DNA from: Trichomonas vaginalis G3
Lineage: Eukaryota; Parabasalia; Trichomonadida; Trichomonadidae
Direction of reading: 5' to 3'
NCBI RefSeq assembly: GCF_026262505.1
Contig: NC_067203.1
Span: 11,532,001-11,596,000 of the forward strand
DNA: 64,000 nucleotides
This document shows, in pieces, positions 30,951-39,340 of this stretch (position 1 is the stretch's first letter; each line of letters starts with the position of its first letter). A program made the translations under genes and the position numbers. Below the pieces are notes generated by a model. That model was given only the letters and a program-made list of their open reading frames with translations. It was not told where the DNA came from and did no database searches.

Positions 30951-31245
30951 ATTAATAATTGTAAATTTTCAAAAATGATGAGGTAATTTAAACAGCTATC
31001 AGCGATTGTCTGTTGAAAACCAGCGTTAAGTATTATCAGATAGGTATTTTAAAAATCAAAATAATATATTTGTCTATACCTTATCTAAAAATTATTATCA
31101 GATTTGAAGTGTCTGTACTTTTCGTAGATATGGGCCATGCCATATAGACTTTGGCTTTTAACGATAGTCTTAGTTTGGCCGGACCGTAGACCCTTAAATT
31201 GAATATAAAAATTAAGTGTGAATTAATTTAATCAAATTTATTTCA

Positions 31246-32448
31246 TTATCTGTAATAATAGTTTCTCTCAAACTCATCAATAAAGCATACACGTGATACA
31301 TAATCTGAATTTGGATCCTTTAGAAAATCTTCAATATCATAGGCATTATATTGGGCTGCAAAATTAATTGGAAGATCGTTATAAATTGTCTTTGCATTTT
31401 TATCTGCACCTTGTGAAATAAGATATTTTGTCAGTTCTAAGCTTGTTTTTGCAGCTTCATGTAATGGTGTTATACCGTTGATATTTCTTGCCATTATATC
31501 AGCTCCTTTTGACAGCAGGAGTGCTGCAATTTTTACACTTGGTGTAAAATGAAGAGGCGTATTTCTTCTCCAATCCCTTACATCAACATCGAAACCAGCT
31601 GAAACTAGCATTTCGGTAATTTCATAGTTACCTGTTTTTACAGCGTTATGCAATGGTGAAATTCCAAATTTATGGCTGAGATCTAAGTGTAAATCTATAA
31701 AATATTTTGTTAATGAAGGAAATGCAAATAATGATGAATATTGGAATGCTTCATATTTGTCGCATCCTGTTTCAATAGCATAAAGAAAAGCTTCAAAGTT
31801 ATTCCATTTTGCGCACAACTCTAAGTTTATATCCATATTTAAAGATTCATGGAAATATTTGATCATTTCCATATTGAATGTTTCGATTGATGAATCCATA
31901 AAATCTTCTACAGTAGATTTATCATCAGAATTTTCAAACTGTTCTAATGCAATTTTGATAATGGATTTATTTCTGCCTTTAATTGCAGAAGATAATGGGA
32001 TGATTTTATGAAACAGAGAGCATAATGACTTACAACATTGAAGTGCGCCAAATTTTGCAGAATCTGAGATATAACTCATTTGTTCATAACAATTTGCTGA
32101 TTCCGCCATTTGGATTAATGTATTAGCATCATCCTTCTTCATTGCTTCATAGTCTTGTTGTTCATGAATCCAAAACGGACAGATATATCCAGTTTCGGTA
32201 ATATCATAAGATGTAATTTTTTTGAAAAGTTTGCAAATTGGGTCTCCAAGATTCATTCTAAAATCTATAACGTCTATGATTTCATCTCTAACTGTTTCTG
32301 TCGATTTTTTATATTTATTTATTAAAACATTTTGAATCATTTGAAAGACTTGATCGATTTCACTGTCTTCAGAAGAAGTTAGTGAATGTATTCTGTTATA
32401 AACTTGTATGTAGTCTTGGTATTCGGAGTAAAGTTTGTTTAGCTCCAT
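31246..32448 (-). CDS. Ankyrin-repeat protein of the trichomonad DUF3447 type
   Basis: 400 residues. The N-terminal 230 residues are the helical DUF3447-style region (SYISDSAKFGALQCCKSLCSLF, WNNFEAFLYAIETGCDKYEAF). The C-terminal part holds four ankyrin units: GISPLHNAVKTGNYEITEML, RNTPLHFTPSVKIAALLL, GITPLHEAAKTSLELTKYL and NDLPINFAAQYNAYDIEDFL. Cytosolic scaffold or regulator by family; partners unknown. The start is the first ATG (32446-32448). It is a distant relative of the gene at 2082-3704 and sits next to an ankyrin relic, so the locus looks like a small ankyrin cluster. Confidence 0.87.
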   Translation of the reverse strand: MELNKLYSEYQDYIQVYNRIHSLTSSEDSEIDQVFQMIQNVLINKYKKSTETVRDEIIDVIDFRMNLGDPICKLFKKITSYDITETGYICPFWIHEQQDYEAMKKDDANTLIQMAESANCYEQMSYISDSAKFGALQCCKSLCSLFHKIIPLSSAIKGRNKSIIKIALEQFENSDDKSTVEDFMDSSIETFNMEMIKYFHESLNMDINLELCAKWNNFEAFLYAIETGCDKYEAFQYSSLFAFPSLTKYFIDLHLDLSHKFGISPLHNAVKTGNYEITEMLVSAGFDVDVRDWRRNTPLHFTPSVKIAALLLSKGADIMARNINGITPLHEAAKTSLELTKYLISQGADKNAKTIYNDLPINFAAQYNAYDIEDFLKDPNSDYVSRVCFIDEFERNYYYR

Positions 32449-32554
32449 TTTGAAATTTTGACTAATCTAAAGTGACATGAACGAATTGTATGGTCCGATT
32501 TTGAATACATTGTTTTTGAAATTTTGACTAATTAAAAATTCCTCAAGTATTTAG

Positions 32555-32625
32555 AATATTTGTCCGGACTGTTTCAGAGGTTTGAGAGAATCTCCGAAAC
32601 TTCTGAAACAGTCAGAGCAAATATT
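32555..32625. repeat. 71-bp near-perfect inverted repeat (hairpin)
   Basis: The left arm AATATTTG...GACTGTTTCAGA...GTTT...GAGA returns as its reverse complement on the right, with a 4-base mismatch block, one single mismatch and a small bulge near the loop. The stem is about 30 bp and the loop only a few bases. It lies between the ankyrin gene and the coiled-coil gene and overlaps no ORF. Confidence 0.85.
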
Positions 32626-32939
32626 AAAGTAAATCTGAGCTTTCAATAATTAGCTGGATTTTAACGGAACTTTAAAATTGAGCATTGAAAATTCTCGACA
32701 TACTTCATTATCTGTCGGAAATTGAATGAAAATCAATGTTATATTTATCATTTTCGTTAGGATTACATTGGCTCTGTGTCTTATGATTGAATTGATTATG
32801 AATCAATTTCTTCGAACAAGCATATCATGTTATTTTTTGTCCGATTAAGCTGATTAAAGTTTGGTGATATATTGTGTGAAGATCTAAACTTACAACATTC
32901 CTTTAGGCCATAAAATCAAATTTGATATAATATAATTTT

Positions 32940-33015
32940 GGGCCTCAGGTAGGTGCGCTTGCCCTACGAGCAAGCATGCAACCTTTGGCAAAAGTCATGC
33001 ATTTCCATTTTTCCT
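32940..33015. other. GC-rich structured island, possible small RNA
   Basis: In very AT-rich surroundings, about 75 bases are GC-rich and fold into two adjacent hairpins: GCTTGC/GCAAGC around CCTACGA, then GCATG/CATGC. The first hairpin resembles a tRNA anticodon arm, but position 33 would be C and no acceptor or T arm fits. A structured RNA or tRNA relic is possible; evidence is weak. Confidence 0.3.
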
Positions 33016-33298
33016 TATATAAGAGAAAAATGATATGTTGTAAATACGGAATTATAGGGATCACAAAAACTTTGGGATATATCAATTACATAATGGTTTA
33101 GCTTATGGATACGAAATGATACAATAATATTATTCAATAAGATATTCAAACAGAAAACATTTAAAATTTTCTAAAGTAATAATGTTAGTTATGTTTCCAG
33201 GAAAGAAATCATTTGTAATGTGCCTTTATTAATAAATTGGATAAATAAATTTCAGATTATTCAAGAATAAAATACAAACAGGTTTACTAACATTATTA

Positions 33299-34033
33299 TT
33301 AATATGTGCGCTTTGGTGATGGCATCAATTGCTTATTAATTGGTTTTGTAGTTTGAGATAAGTTTTTAATTAAACTTTTGCCAACAACAAGCTCAAGAGA
33401 TGGCGACTTTTCTAGCTTTGGCTTAGAATCTTCTGTAGGAGATGGTTTCTGCTTTCTAAGGTTTCTTTTAAGTAATGGAATTCCGATTTGTACTTTTTTG
33501 CCTCTTCCACGATAACCTCTATCATGTGCGTATGCAGACTGCTCTGCTTCCTTTTCCATTTTGAACTTTGCAACTTCATCAATGTAGCATCGTAAATCTT
33601 TGAAAGATTCGTACATTTGGTCATGTAACTTATCAATCTTTTGCTCGAGTCTTGTTATTTCTTCCTCAATGGATTGTTCTTCTTGTGTAACCATTTGTTT
33701 TAGAGAAGCTGAAAGTTCTGTAGAAGCGCGTTGAAAACCTAGATCGACATACTGACGGTTTGCTTTTTCAATAAGTTTCTTTGTATTTGATTTTGTAGCT
33801 AATGAAAATTTGATCGCAGTGAGAACTTCATCAATTGCCTTTGATGGTTCATCAGAGAATGTTTCTGGGAAATAAGATTCTATTTTTTTACTGATTTCAT
33901 CCTTATTGATTTGAGCATTATCGACTTCTGAAATTGATTCAGTGATGCTGCTTAAACCAAGTTCTAAATCATCAAGCCTTTTGTTAAATTCTTCTTGTAT
34001 TTGAGCTATGACTTGTGTAAGATTAGAAGACAT
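33299..34033 (-). CDS. Coiled-coil protein of unknown function
   Basis: 244 residues from the ATG at 34031-34033 (MSSNLTQV). An upstream ATG at 34120 would add 29 mostly hydrophobic residues from T-rich leader DNA, so I prefer the internal start. The middle 150 residues are charged helices with heptad spacing (QEEQSIEEEITRLEQKIDKLHDQMYESF). The C-terminus is a basic Pro/Ser/Lys tail (RGYRGRGKKVQ, KQKPSPTEDSKPKLEKSPS, MPSPKRTY), probably disordered and phosphorylated. Possibly cytoskeletal. It lies just downstream of the armadillo-like gene on the same strand. Confidence 0.75.
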   Translation of the reverse strand: MSSNLTQVIAQIQEEFNKRLDDLELGLSSITESISEVDNAQINKDEISKKIESYFPETFSDEPSKAIDEVLTAIKFSLATKSNTKKLIEKANRQYVDLGFQRASTELSASLKQMVTQEEQSIEEEITRLEQKIDKLHDQMYESFKDLRCYIDEVAKFKMEKEAEQSAYAHDRGYRGRGKKVQIGIPLLKRNLRKQKPSPTEDSKPKLEKSPSLELVVGKSLIKNLSQTTKPINKQLMPSPKRTY

Positions 34034-34139
34034 GTATAAAAAACAAAAACAAAAAAATAAGGGGAAAAAAATTGTAAAAGAAATTTCTGAAAAATGAACG
34101 TTTTTAATAAAAAGTGACATAAAATTTTAATCAAACACT

Positions 34140-35645
34140 CTATTTACTATCATTAATGGAAAAAACAAATCCTTCGGCAGGTATATCATTTTCATCAAAT
34201 TCATCATCAATTGAAGCGTCTCCAGTTTCATACATTTTGAGGAACCTTTCACAAGTTTCGTATATATCATCATCCTCGTCATACATTTCTTGTGTATTAT
34301 CAATGAAGTCGTCTGTAATATCTTGTTCTTCTAGCTTATTCTGAAAAATTTCAAGGTCAAATCCCAATTTTGTTGCTGTATCAACAAGATAAATGATTCC
34401 ATTCATAATGTTGTATACGCAATTCTTTTCTTGGGTATATAATATCTCCAAAATTCCATCTATCATGTCCAGATTTTCATAAACAAACTCACAGAACTGA
34501 CTACCAAGATTCTGAGCGCATGCAAAGAAGAGAAATGCAAAGGATGTCTTTTGGTCAATGTTTAAGTTTGAATCTGCAAGAGAAATGAAATACATCGGAA
34601 TTTCAGGACTTGGAATTCTTTTTAAAGCAACCAAGTCACCTATTATTTCTAATATTTGACTAGTGATGCTTGGAAATATCTCTATTGATTGTTTTAATAT
34701 TTCATAAAGATTATAATCAATTAAATCGTCAATTGATAGATTAACATCATCATCTTGGTTTGTATCAAATATAAACTGTAAAATTACACATAACTCTCTA
34801 GAAATTTCTTCTGCAAAATTAAAAAATTCTTCATTTTCATCTTTAAATTGATGCATGCTTTCTAGCAATTTGCAAAGAACTTCAAAATGTTTTGGTCGTA
34901 TAAAAAGATAGCCTAATGTTGCTCTGTGCTTCTCAATCATTGTCATCATTGGATTCAATATGTATGCAACCAATTCTAAAGGAGCAAATGGAAGAATTGC
35001 AAATAAAACTGTAGGTATATCTCTAAAATATGGATCTGGAAGTCTAATTTTTTTATATCTGTAAAGATATTTGTAAAATTGATATAAACTGATGTAAAAA
35101 TCATGCAAATGCTTAGTAGCTTCAGTAGGAGGTGGAATCTGATTTAGTTTTGTACCAAAAACAGCTACAAATGTTGTATTTAAAAGCATACAATAATTTT
35201 GTTTTGATTTCTTAATAAGAGTAGAAATTAAGTCAAAGATTAATGAGTAAATATAGAGGTCATTTGTAATTTCAAACCATTGAGCTATATAAGTGAAAAA
35301 ATCTTGAACCCATAATTGTTGACTGTATTTTTCATTGCTAGCTATTTCATTAAAGACTAAAAGGGATTTTATTACAATATCTGGGAATTCAAATGTAAAA
35401 TGTTCTAATATAATCCTGATGATTTCGATTTCAAAAATTATATCCATTGCTTCATCAACATTCGAATTTACGAGATGTATAATTGCATCTAGTGCGTTTA
35501 TATATCTGTTTTGATCTGAATCTTCAATATAATTTGAAAATAAATCTTTATAATATTTGAAATCATGCATATCTGAGTCTGTTTTGTCATCTGGATCGCT
35601 ATCTAACTTATTTTGTTTCTCTGTATCGCTTTCTTTATAGTCCAT
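34140..35645 (-). CDS. Armadillo-like helical repeat protein, unknown function
   Basis: 501 residues. An acidic N-terminus (SDTEKQNKLDSDPDDKTDSDMHD) leads to a long all-helical region with repeated aliphatic patterns typical of ARM/HEAT solenoids (NRYINALDAIIHLVNSNVDEA, FEFPDIVIKSLLVFNEIASN, SLIFDLISTLIKKSK, SQILEIIGDLVALKRIP). The tail is acidic. No catalytic motif, signal or membrane helix is visible. ARM proteins usually act as binding scaffolds; no specific family is claimed. The gene ends in TAG and is divergent from the DHHC gene, whose ATG lies only 117 bases away, so they may share a promoter. Confidence 0.7.
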   Translation of the reverse strand: MDYKESDTEKQNKLDSDPDDKTDSDMHDFKYYKDLFSNYIEDSDQNRYINALDAIIHLVNSNVDEAMDIIFEIEIIRIILEHFTFEFPDIVIKSLLVFNEIASNEKYSQQLWVQDFFTYIAQWFEITNDLYIYSLIFDLISTLIKKSKQNYCMLLNTTFVAVFGTKLNQIPPPTEATKHLHDFYISLYQFYKYLYRYKKIRLPDPYFRDIPTVLFAILPFAPLELVAYILNPMMTMIEKHRATLGYLFIRPKHFEVLCKLLESMHQFKDENEEFFNFAEEISRELCVILQFIFDTNQDDDVNLSIDDLIDYNLYEILKQSIEIFPSITSQILEIIGDLVALKRIPSPEIPMYFISLADSNLNIDQKTSFAFLFFACAQNLGSQFCEFVYENLDMIDGILEILYTQEKNCVYNIMNGIIYLVDTATKLGFDLEIFQNKLEEQDITDDFIDNTQEMYDEDDDIYETCERFLKMYETGDASIDDEFDENDIPAEGFVFSINDSK

Positions 35646-35775
35646 ATGCTGATTTTTTTCAAAATGGTCACTTTTTTGAACATGACTATTAAATAATATG
35701 GTAGTTTTATATGGGGTGTTTAATATTTGTAATTTAAAGATTTTACATTTTCCTGAAAAATTATGAAACGAATTT

Positions 35776-36567
35776 TTGCAATATTTTTTTAGAGTTTTGA
35801 CAGAGGCTTTTTCAGAAGAGATATTTAGTGACTTCCATAGGAAGAATGGATTGTCATGGCCTCTTGATGTACAGCAAGTGTTTGCATGGTTTTTAACAGC
35901 AGCGCCAATGATTATGTTTTGGTGTTTTGTTCATCCATGCACTCAGGTACATTGCAGCTACTTCTTTTCAATACCTTTCTGCGTGATTTACATAATAGGC
36001 ATAGTTCTTTTTGTTTTCGTCACATTAGAAACACATCCTTATTCTATCAAATTAACGCGAGAGCAAAGTCATTTCTGCAAGTACTGCAATGCATATGTAC
36101 CAAATAATGCAAAACATTGTAGGCAATGCAATAAATGCCGTGTTGGATTTGATCATCATTGTCCATTCATCAATAATTGCGTTACAACCTGCAATTATAA
36201 CATGTTTTACTACGGTATTTTATGCTTTATCTCATCAGGTCTAATGAGTTGCTGTGCAATTGGCATAATTTCGAAAAATTATAAATCATATAAGAACATA
36301 TATATTGAAAAACTTTCCAAATATTACTCAACGAACATTACCAAAACAAAATTTTGGGTTTTGTATGGATTTACACTTTTAATCGATTTGGCTTTAACAA
36401 TTCCACTTGGTATTCTAATTGCATACCATATTTATTTCCAAGCCAACAATATTACCACGTATGACCATATATTAAAAGCCCAAGAAAATTATCCCGAGAA
36501 ATTACAGAAATTCTGCTGTGCATGTGATAAAAGAAGCAGAATTCTCTCCATGGTTAATGATGAGTGA
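35776..36567 (+). CDS. DHHC palmitoyltransferase (N-terminal start uncertain)
   Basis: S-palmitoylates cytosolic cysteines of membrane-bound proteins at Golgi or plasma membrane. The Cys-rich domain is complete: HFCKYCNAYVPNNAKHCRQC, NKCRVGFDHHCPFINNCV, with catalytic Cys in DHHC at about residue 128 of this frame. Two transmembrane helices precede it (APMIMFWCFV; IPFCVIYIIGIVLFVFV) and two follow (FYYGILCFISSGLMSCCAIGII; FTLLIDLALTIPLGILIAY), the classic four-helix layout. The frame has no ATG before residue 46. An ATG at 35763 reads MKRIFAIFF and stops within a run of seven Ts (35785-35791). One T fewer would join it to this frame, which suggests a homopolymer error or frameshift. Confidence 0.9.
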   Translation: MQYFFRVLTEAFSEEIFSDFHRKNGLSWPLDVQQVFAWFLTAAPMIMFWCFVHPCTQVHCSYFFSIPFCVIYIIGIVLFVFVTLETHPYSIKLTREQSHFCKYCNAYVPNNAKHCRQCNKCRVGFDHHCPFINNCVTTCNYNMFYYGILCFISSGLMSCCAIGIISKNYKSYKNIYIEKLSKYYSTNITKTKFWVLYGFTLLIDLALTIPLGILIAYHIYFQANNITTYDHILKAQENYPEKLQKFCCACDKRSRILSMVNDE

Positions 36568-37025
36568 GTTTTTACCTATTTATATTTTTGATATTTCTTT
36601 TAATATTTTTTTGTTTGTAAATTATTGATATACTATCCCTTTAATCATTCCTTGTTTTTCACTATATACTTCAGCCCCTGGAATTTCAAAATAATTTTTG
36701 ATTGAATTGATTTTTCTCCTGAAAACATGTGTTCTATTCAATAAATCCTGAATATTTTGTTCATGTTTAAATTAAGAAGTTAGAAATTCAAATTGAATAT
36801 TGGTTGGTGAAGATTTTTTCTAATTACTAAGATTTGACCTATGTTCTCATAAATTCAAATTCATGAAAACTAATTATGATATTTTTAGAATTGAAAGTTT
36901 ATGATTGTCGATGGAAAATTTTTCAATAAGCATCCGAAAGGTTATTAGGTTAGAATTTTTTAGTCATACATCATTCGTTTAATAAATAATATTTGTTTAC
37001 ATCAAAATAAATAAAGATAAATAAA
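36568..37025. other. Intergenic region between convergent genes
   Basis: AT-rich 3' flanks of the DHHC gene and the beta-helix gene; no gene seen. Confidence 0.5.
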
Positions 37026-38504
37026 TTAAACATTCTTGAAAGCTAATTCGTCGTCAACTTCTTCTTCATTTGGCTTGAAAGCAGTTCTTGTGTCTCTAGT
37101 GACGCACCAAATGATGAGAATAATAAGGACTATTAACAATATGAAGGCCGGAATTCCGATTCCGATTCCAAGTTTGGCTTTCTTGGACAATGTTGCCTTG
37201 GCGTTGTTAGTTGCCTCTGTTGGTGGTGGTGTGGTTGCAGATGGATCTGGTGTAATAATTATTGGTGTAGGCGTTTGTTCTGGAATAGGAGCGGATGGCG
37301 TTGGAGTCTTAGGAGTCCTTGTTGGTAGTATTGTTGGAACAGGAGTATTAACTGCGCTAAGTTGACAGTTTGTTCCAGCTTCTGATACTTGAATAAGTGT
37401 TTGAACCTTAATGTTCTTAATTACTAAATAATTGCTGGAATCAATAGTATTTATTGATAATGATGAGTATGTGAGGTCATTTGTGCCGGCTATTTTTGAA
37501 TAATAATAAATCAAAGTATTAGTCTTTAAAGTGTATGAATTTCTGTCGTAAAAGCATAAATTACTTGCAGAGCATACTCCTCCATAAAGAGATAGTTCTC
37601 CATATAAAGATAAAGTAGTATTTGAGGCACTTGGTCCATTTTGAGTAAATCCGCTATTTGTTATTGAGAATTTTGATAAGTGGTAAATGTGAACAATAGA
37701 TTTGTAGTTGTTGGCCATTATTTCTGAGCTTTGAATAACGAGTGCTTTGCAACCTTCAAAGAGGTTAAAAGATATATGGCATTCTCCAACTAGACCTGTT
37801 TGACTATTAATGATACCAATTGCTGCTCCAATTAAAGCAGATGAATTATAAAATTTACATTCTGTTAAAGTAATTGTTCCAGAGATATCATTGCAGTAAA
37901 TGGATCCGCCAATACTAGTGGCTGCGCAATCAACAAATTGGCAAACAGAAACAGAAACGTAGGAAGCTGCATCAATATAAACAGCGCCACCGCATATATC
38001 GCCGCCATAATAATGTGAGTTTTGTATGGTTCTTGGAGCTGTGCATCTGACAAAGGAGCAGTATGTAATTGATGCATTTGTGTATGCGTTTTTAGATCTA
38101 GACATCGGAAGAACTGTTGAACTTGGGTTATAATCCTTATATTCAGTGTTTGATAAATACAGATTATCGGCTGAATTAATTGATATCGGTGACTTTAAAT
38201 AGTCAGCAAATCTAGATTTTGAAATTTGAATGGCTGTGTTAGCACGAAATGTACTCTGGTGAAGGAAATGTGAGAATGAATGTGTTGATAGAATGTTACG
38301 AAGATTTATTTGTTGCGCTTGCATAGAATTTGTGATCTGGAATAATGTTGGCGCGTATTTTAGTCGTAATGAACCGAAGTTAACAGTTATATTAGCTTTT
38401 GTCGAGGGTATATAGTCTGTTAATCGTAACTGCTGCTTTGCTTGTGCAGTTGTTAATAAGCTAATAAATACATACATTTTTGAACTTCGAATCATTTTTT
38501 TCAA
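37026..38504 (-). CDS. Beta-helix (Pmp-like) type I surface protein
   Basis: 492 residues. A signal peptide is likely (SSKMYVFISLLTTAQAKQQ, cleaved after about residue 22). The ectodomain has parallel beta-helix repeats with Cys-Ser/Gln-Phe-x-x-Cys and GGA/S turns: ITYCSFVRCTA, DICGGAVYIDA, SVCQFVDCAATSIGGSIYC, LTECKFYNSSALIGAAIGI. A mucin-like Thr/Pro stretch follows (TPVPTILPTRTPKTPTPSAP, TPTPIII). Next come a transmembrane helix (LGIGIGIPAFILLIVLIILIIWCV) and a short acidic tail (KPNEEEVDDELAFKNV). It resembles the split Pmp-like protein at 14.0-15.9 kb in plan but not in sequence detail. A surface adhesin role is inferred. The start could also be the ATG nine codons in. Confidence 0.87.
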   Translation of the reverse strand: MKKMIRSSKMYVFISLLTTAQAKQQLRLTDYIPSTKANITVNFGSLRLKYAPTLFQITNSMQAQQINLRNILSTHSFSHFLHQSTFRANTAIQISKSRFADYLKSPISINSADNLYLSNTEYKDYNPSSTVLPMSRSKNAYTNASITYCSFVRCTAPRTIQNSHYYGGDICGGAVYIDAASYVSVSVCQFVDCAATSIGGSIYCNDISGTITLTECKFYNSSALIGAAIGIINSQTGLVGECHISFNLFEGCKALVIQSSEIMANNYKSIVHIYHLSKFSITNSGFTQNGPSASNTTLSLYGELSLYGGVCSASNLCFYDRNSYTLKTNTLIYYYSKIAGTNDLTYSSLSINTIDSSNYLVIKNIKVQTLIQVSEAGTNCQLSAVNTPVPTILPTRTPKTPTPSAPIPEQTPTPIIITPDPSATTPPPTEATNNAKATLSKKAKLGIGIGIPAFILLIVLIILIIWCVTRDTRTAFKPNEEEVDDELAFKNV

Positions 38505-39340
38505 ACGTCTGAAGATAGTTAACGGTTGTAAAAAAATTCATCATAAATTTTAATGATAACAAGCATCAATATTTTAGTGTTTTTGCTAAAATTCGTTGAT
38601 AAATTGAAAGGGACTTGTTACATAAAAATTGCTCAAATTTCTCATATAAAAACTTCATCAGGTGATATTTGTATGCAAAGGTTAACTCCATTCAAAAAGT
38701 TGATGCCTATTGGAACTATATTTAGTTAGACTAAAATCAAATATCACATTATTACATTGACATTTTTATTAGCACCATATTTCCTTCCATTGTTCATAAA
38801 AATATAATACTAATGAAAGTTAATTGATTCTCTCTTTCATAAGCTATTTGTACCTTTTTCTTTTGATACATTTTAATTGAATTTCGCTCAATCTTTGTTT
38901 TGTTGGTGATATTTAAGAAAATAATGCTCAATAGAGAGTAGTCAATGCATTTTTTCATTGACATGGAAGCTAAAATCAATGATTAAATTTTATATAATCT
39001 TTTTCAGAATTATGATAAATCGGATCCTTTATGTAAGGGTAATGAGTTAGGCTAAATTGGATGAACAATGATATTTTGCAAAATGTTATTCATCTCAACA
39101 ACATTTCCGCTGAACTTATTGAGGATATAATATCTTCAAAAACATGTACACTATCAAGGGTAGAAATTAAAATGAAATTCAACATAAATTGAAAAAGATT
39201 GATCTAAAAAGTCTATTGTATAATCAATTTGCATTAATAACATAGAAGTAAAGCTCATGGTTAATTAAATTTCTTATTAAAAACATGAATTAAATAAACT
39301 TATTTAGCTAGAGAGGGAGCAAAAAAAATCGTTATTTTAA
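38505..39340. other. Intergenic region between divergent genes
   Basis: AT-rich spacer. A 43-codon ORF at 39061-39192 has somewhat coding-like composition but no recognisable family. No other feature seen. Confidence 0.45.

Larger units (their letters stand above)
32449..33298. other. Intergenic region with a hairpin and a GC-rich island
   Basis: AT-rich except for two structured spots: a 71-bp inverted repeat at 32555-32625 and a GC-rich island at about 32940-33015. The word TTTGAAATTTTGACTAAT occurs twice just upstream of the ankyrin gene start (near 32452 and 32516). Confidence 0.5.

Noticed and set aside
32940-33015. tRNA gene
   Set aside because: The hairpin loop would have C at position 33, and no acceptor, D or T arm can be fitted on either strand.
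37036-37365. Plus-strand ORF with hydrophobic glycine/valine runs
   Set aside because: It is antisense to the Thr/Pro stalk and membrane helix of the beta-helix surface protein, which explains its composition.
39061-39192. 43-codon ORF as a small gene
   Set aside because: Composition is somewhat coding-like but there is no family match, no leader signal and no context.
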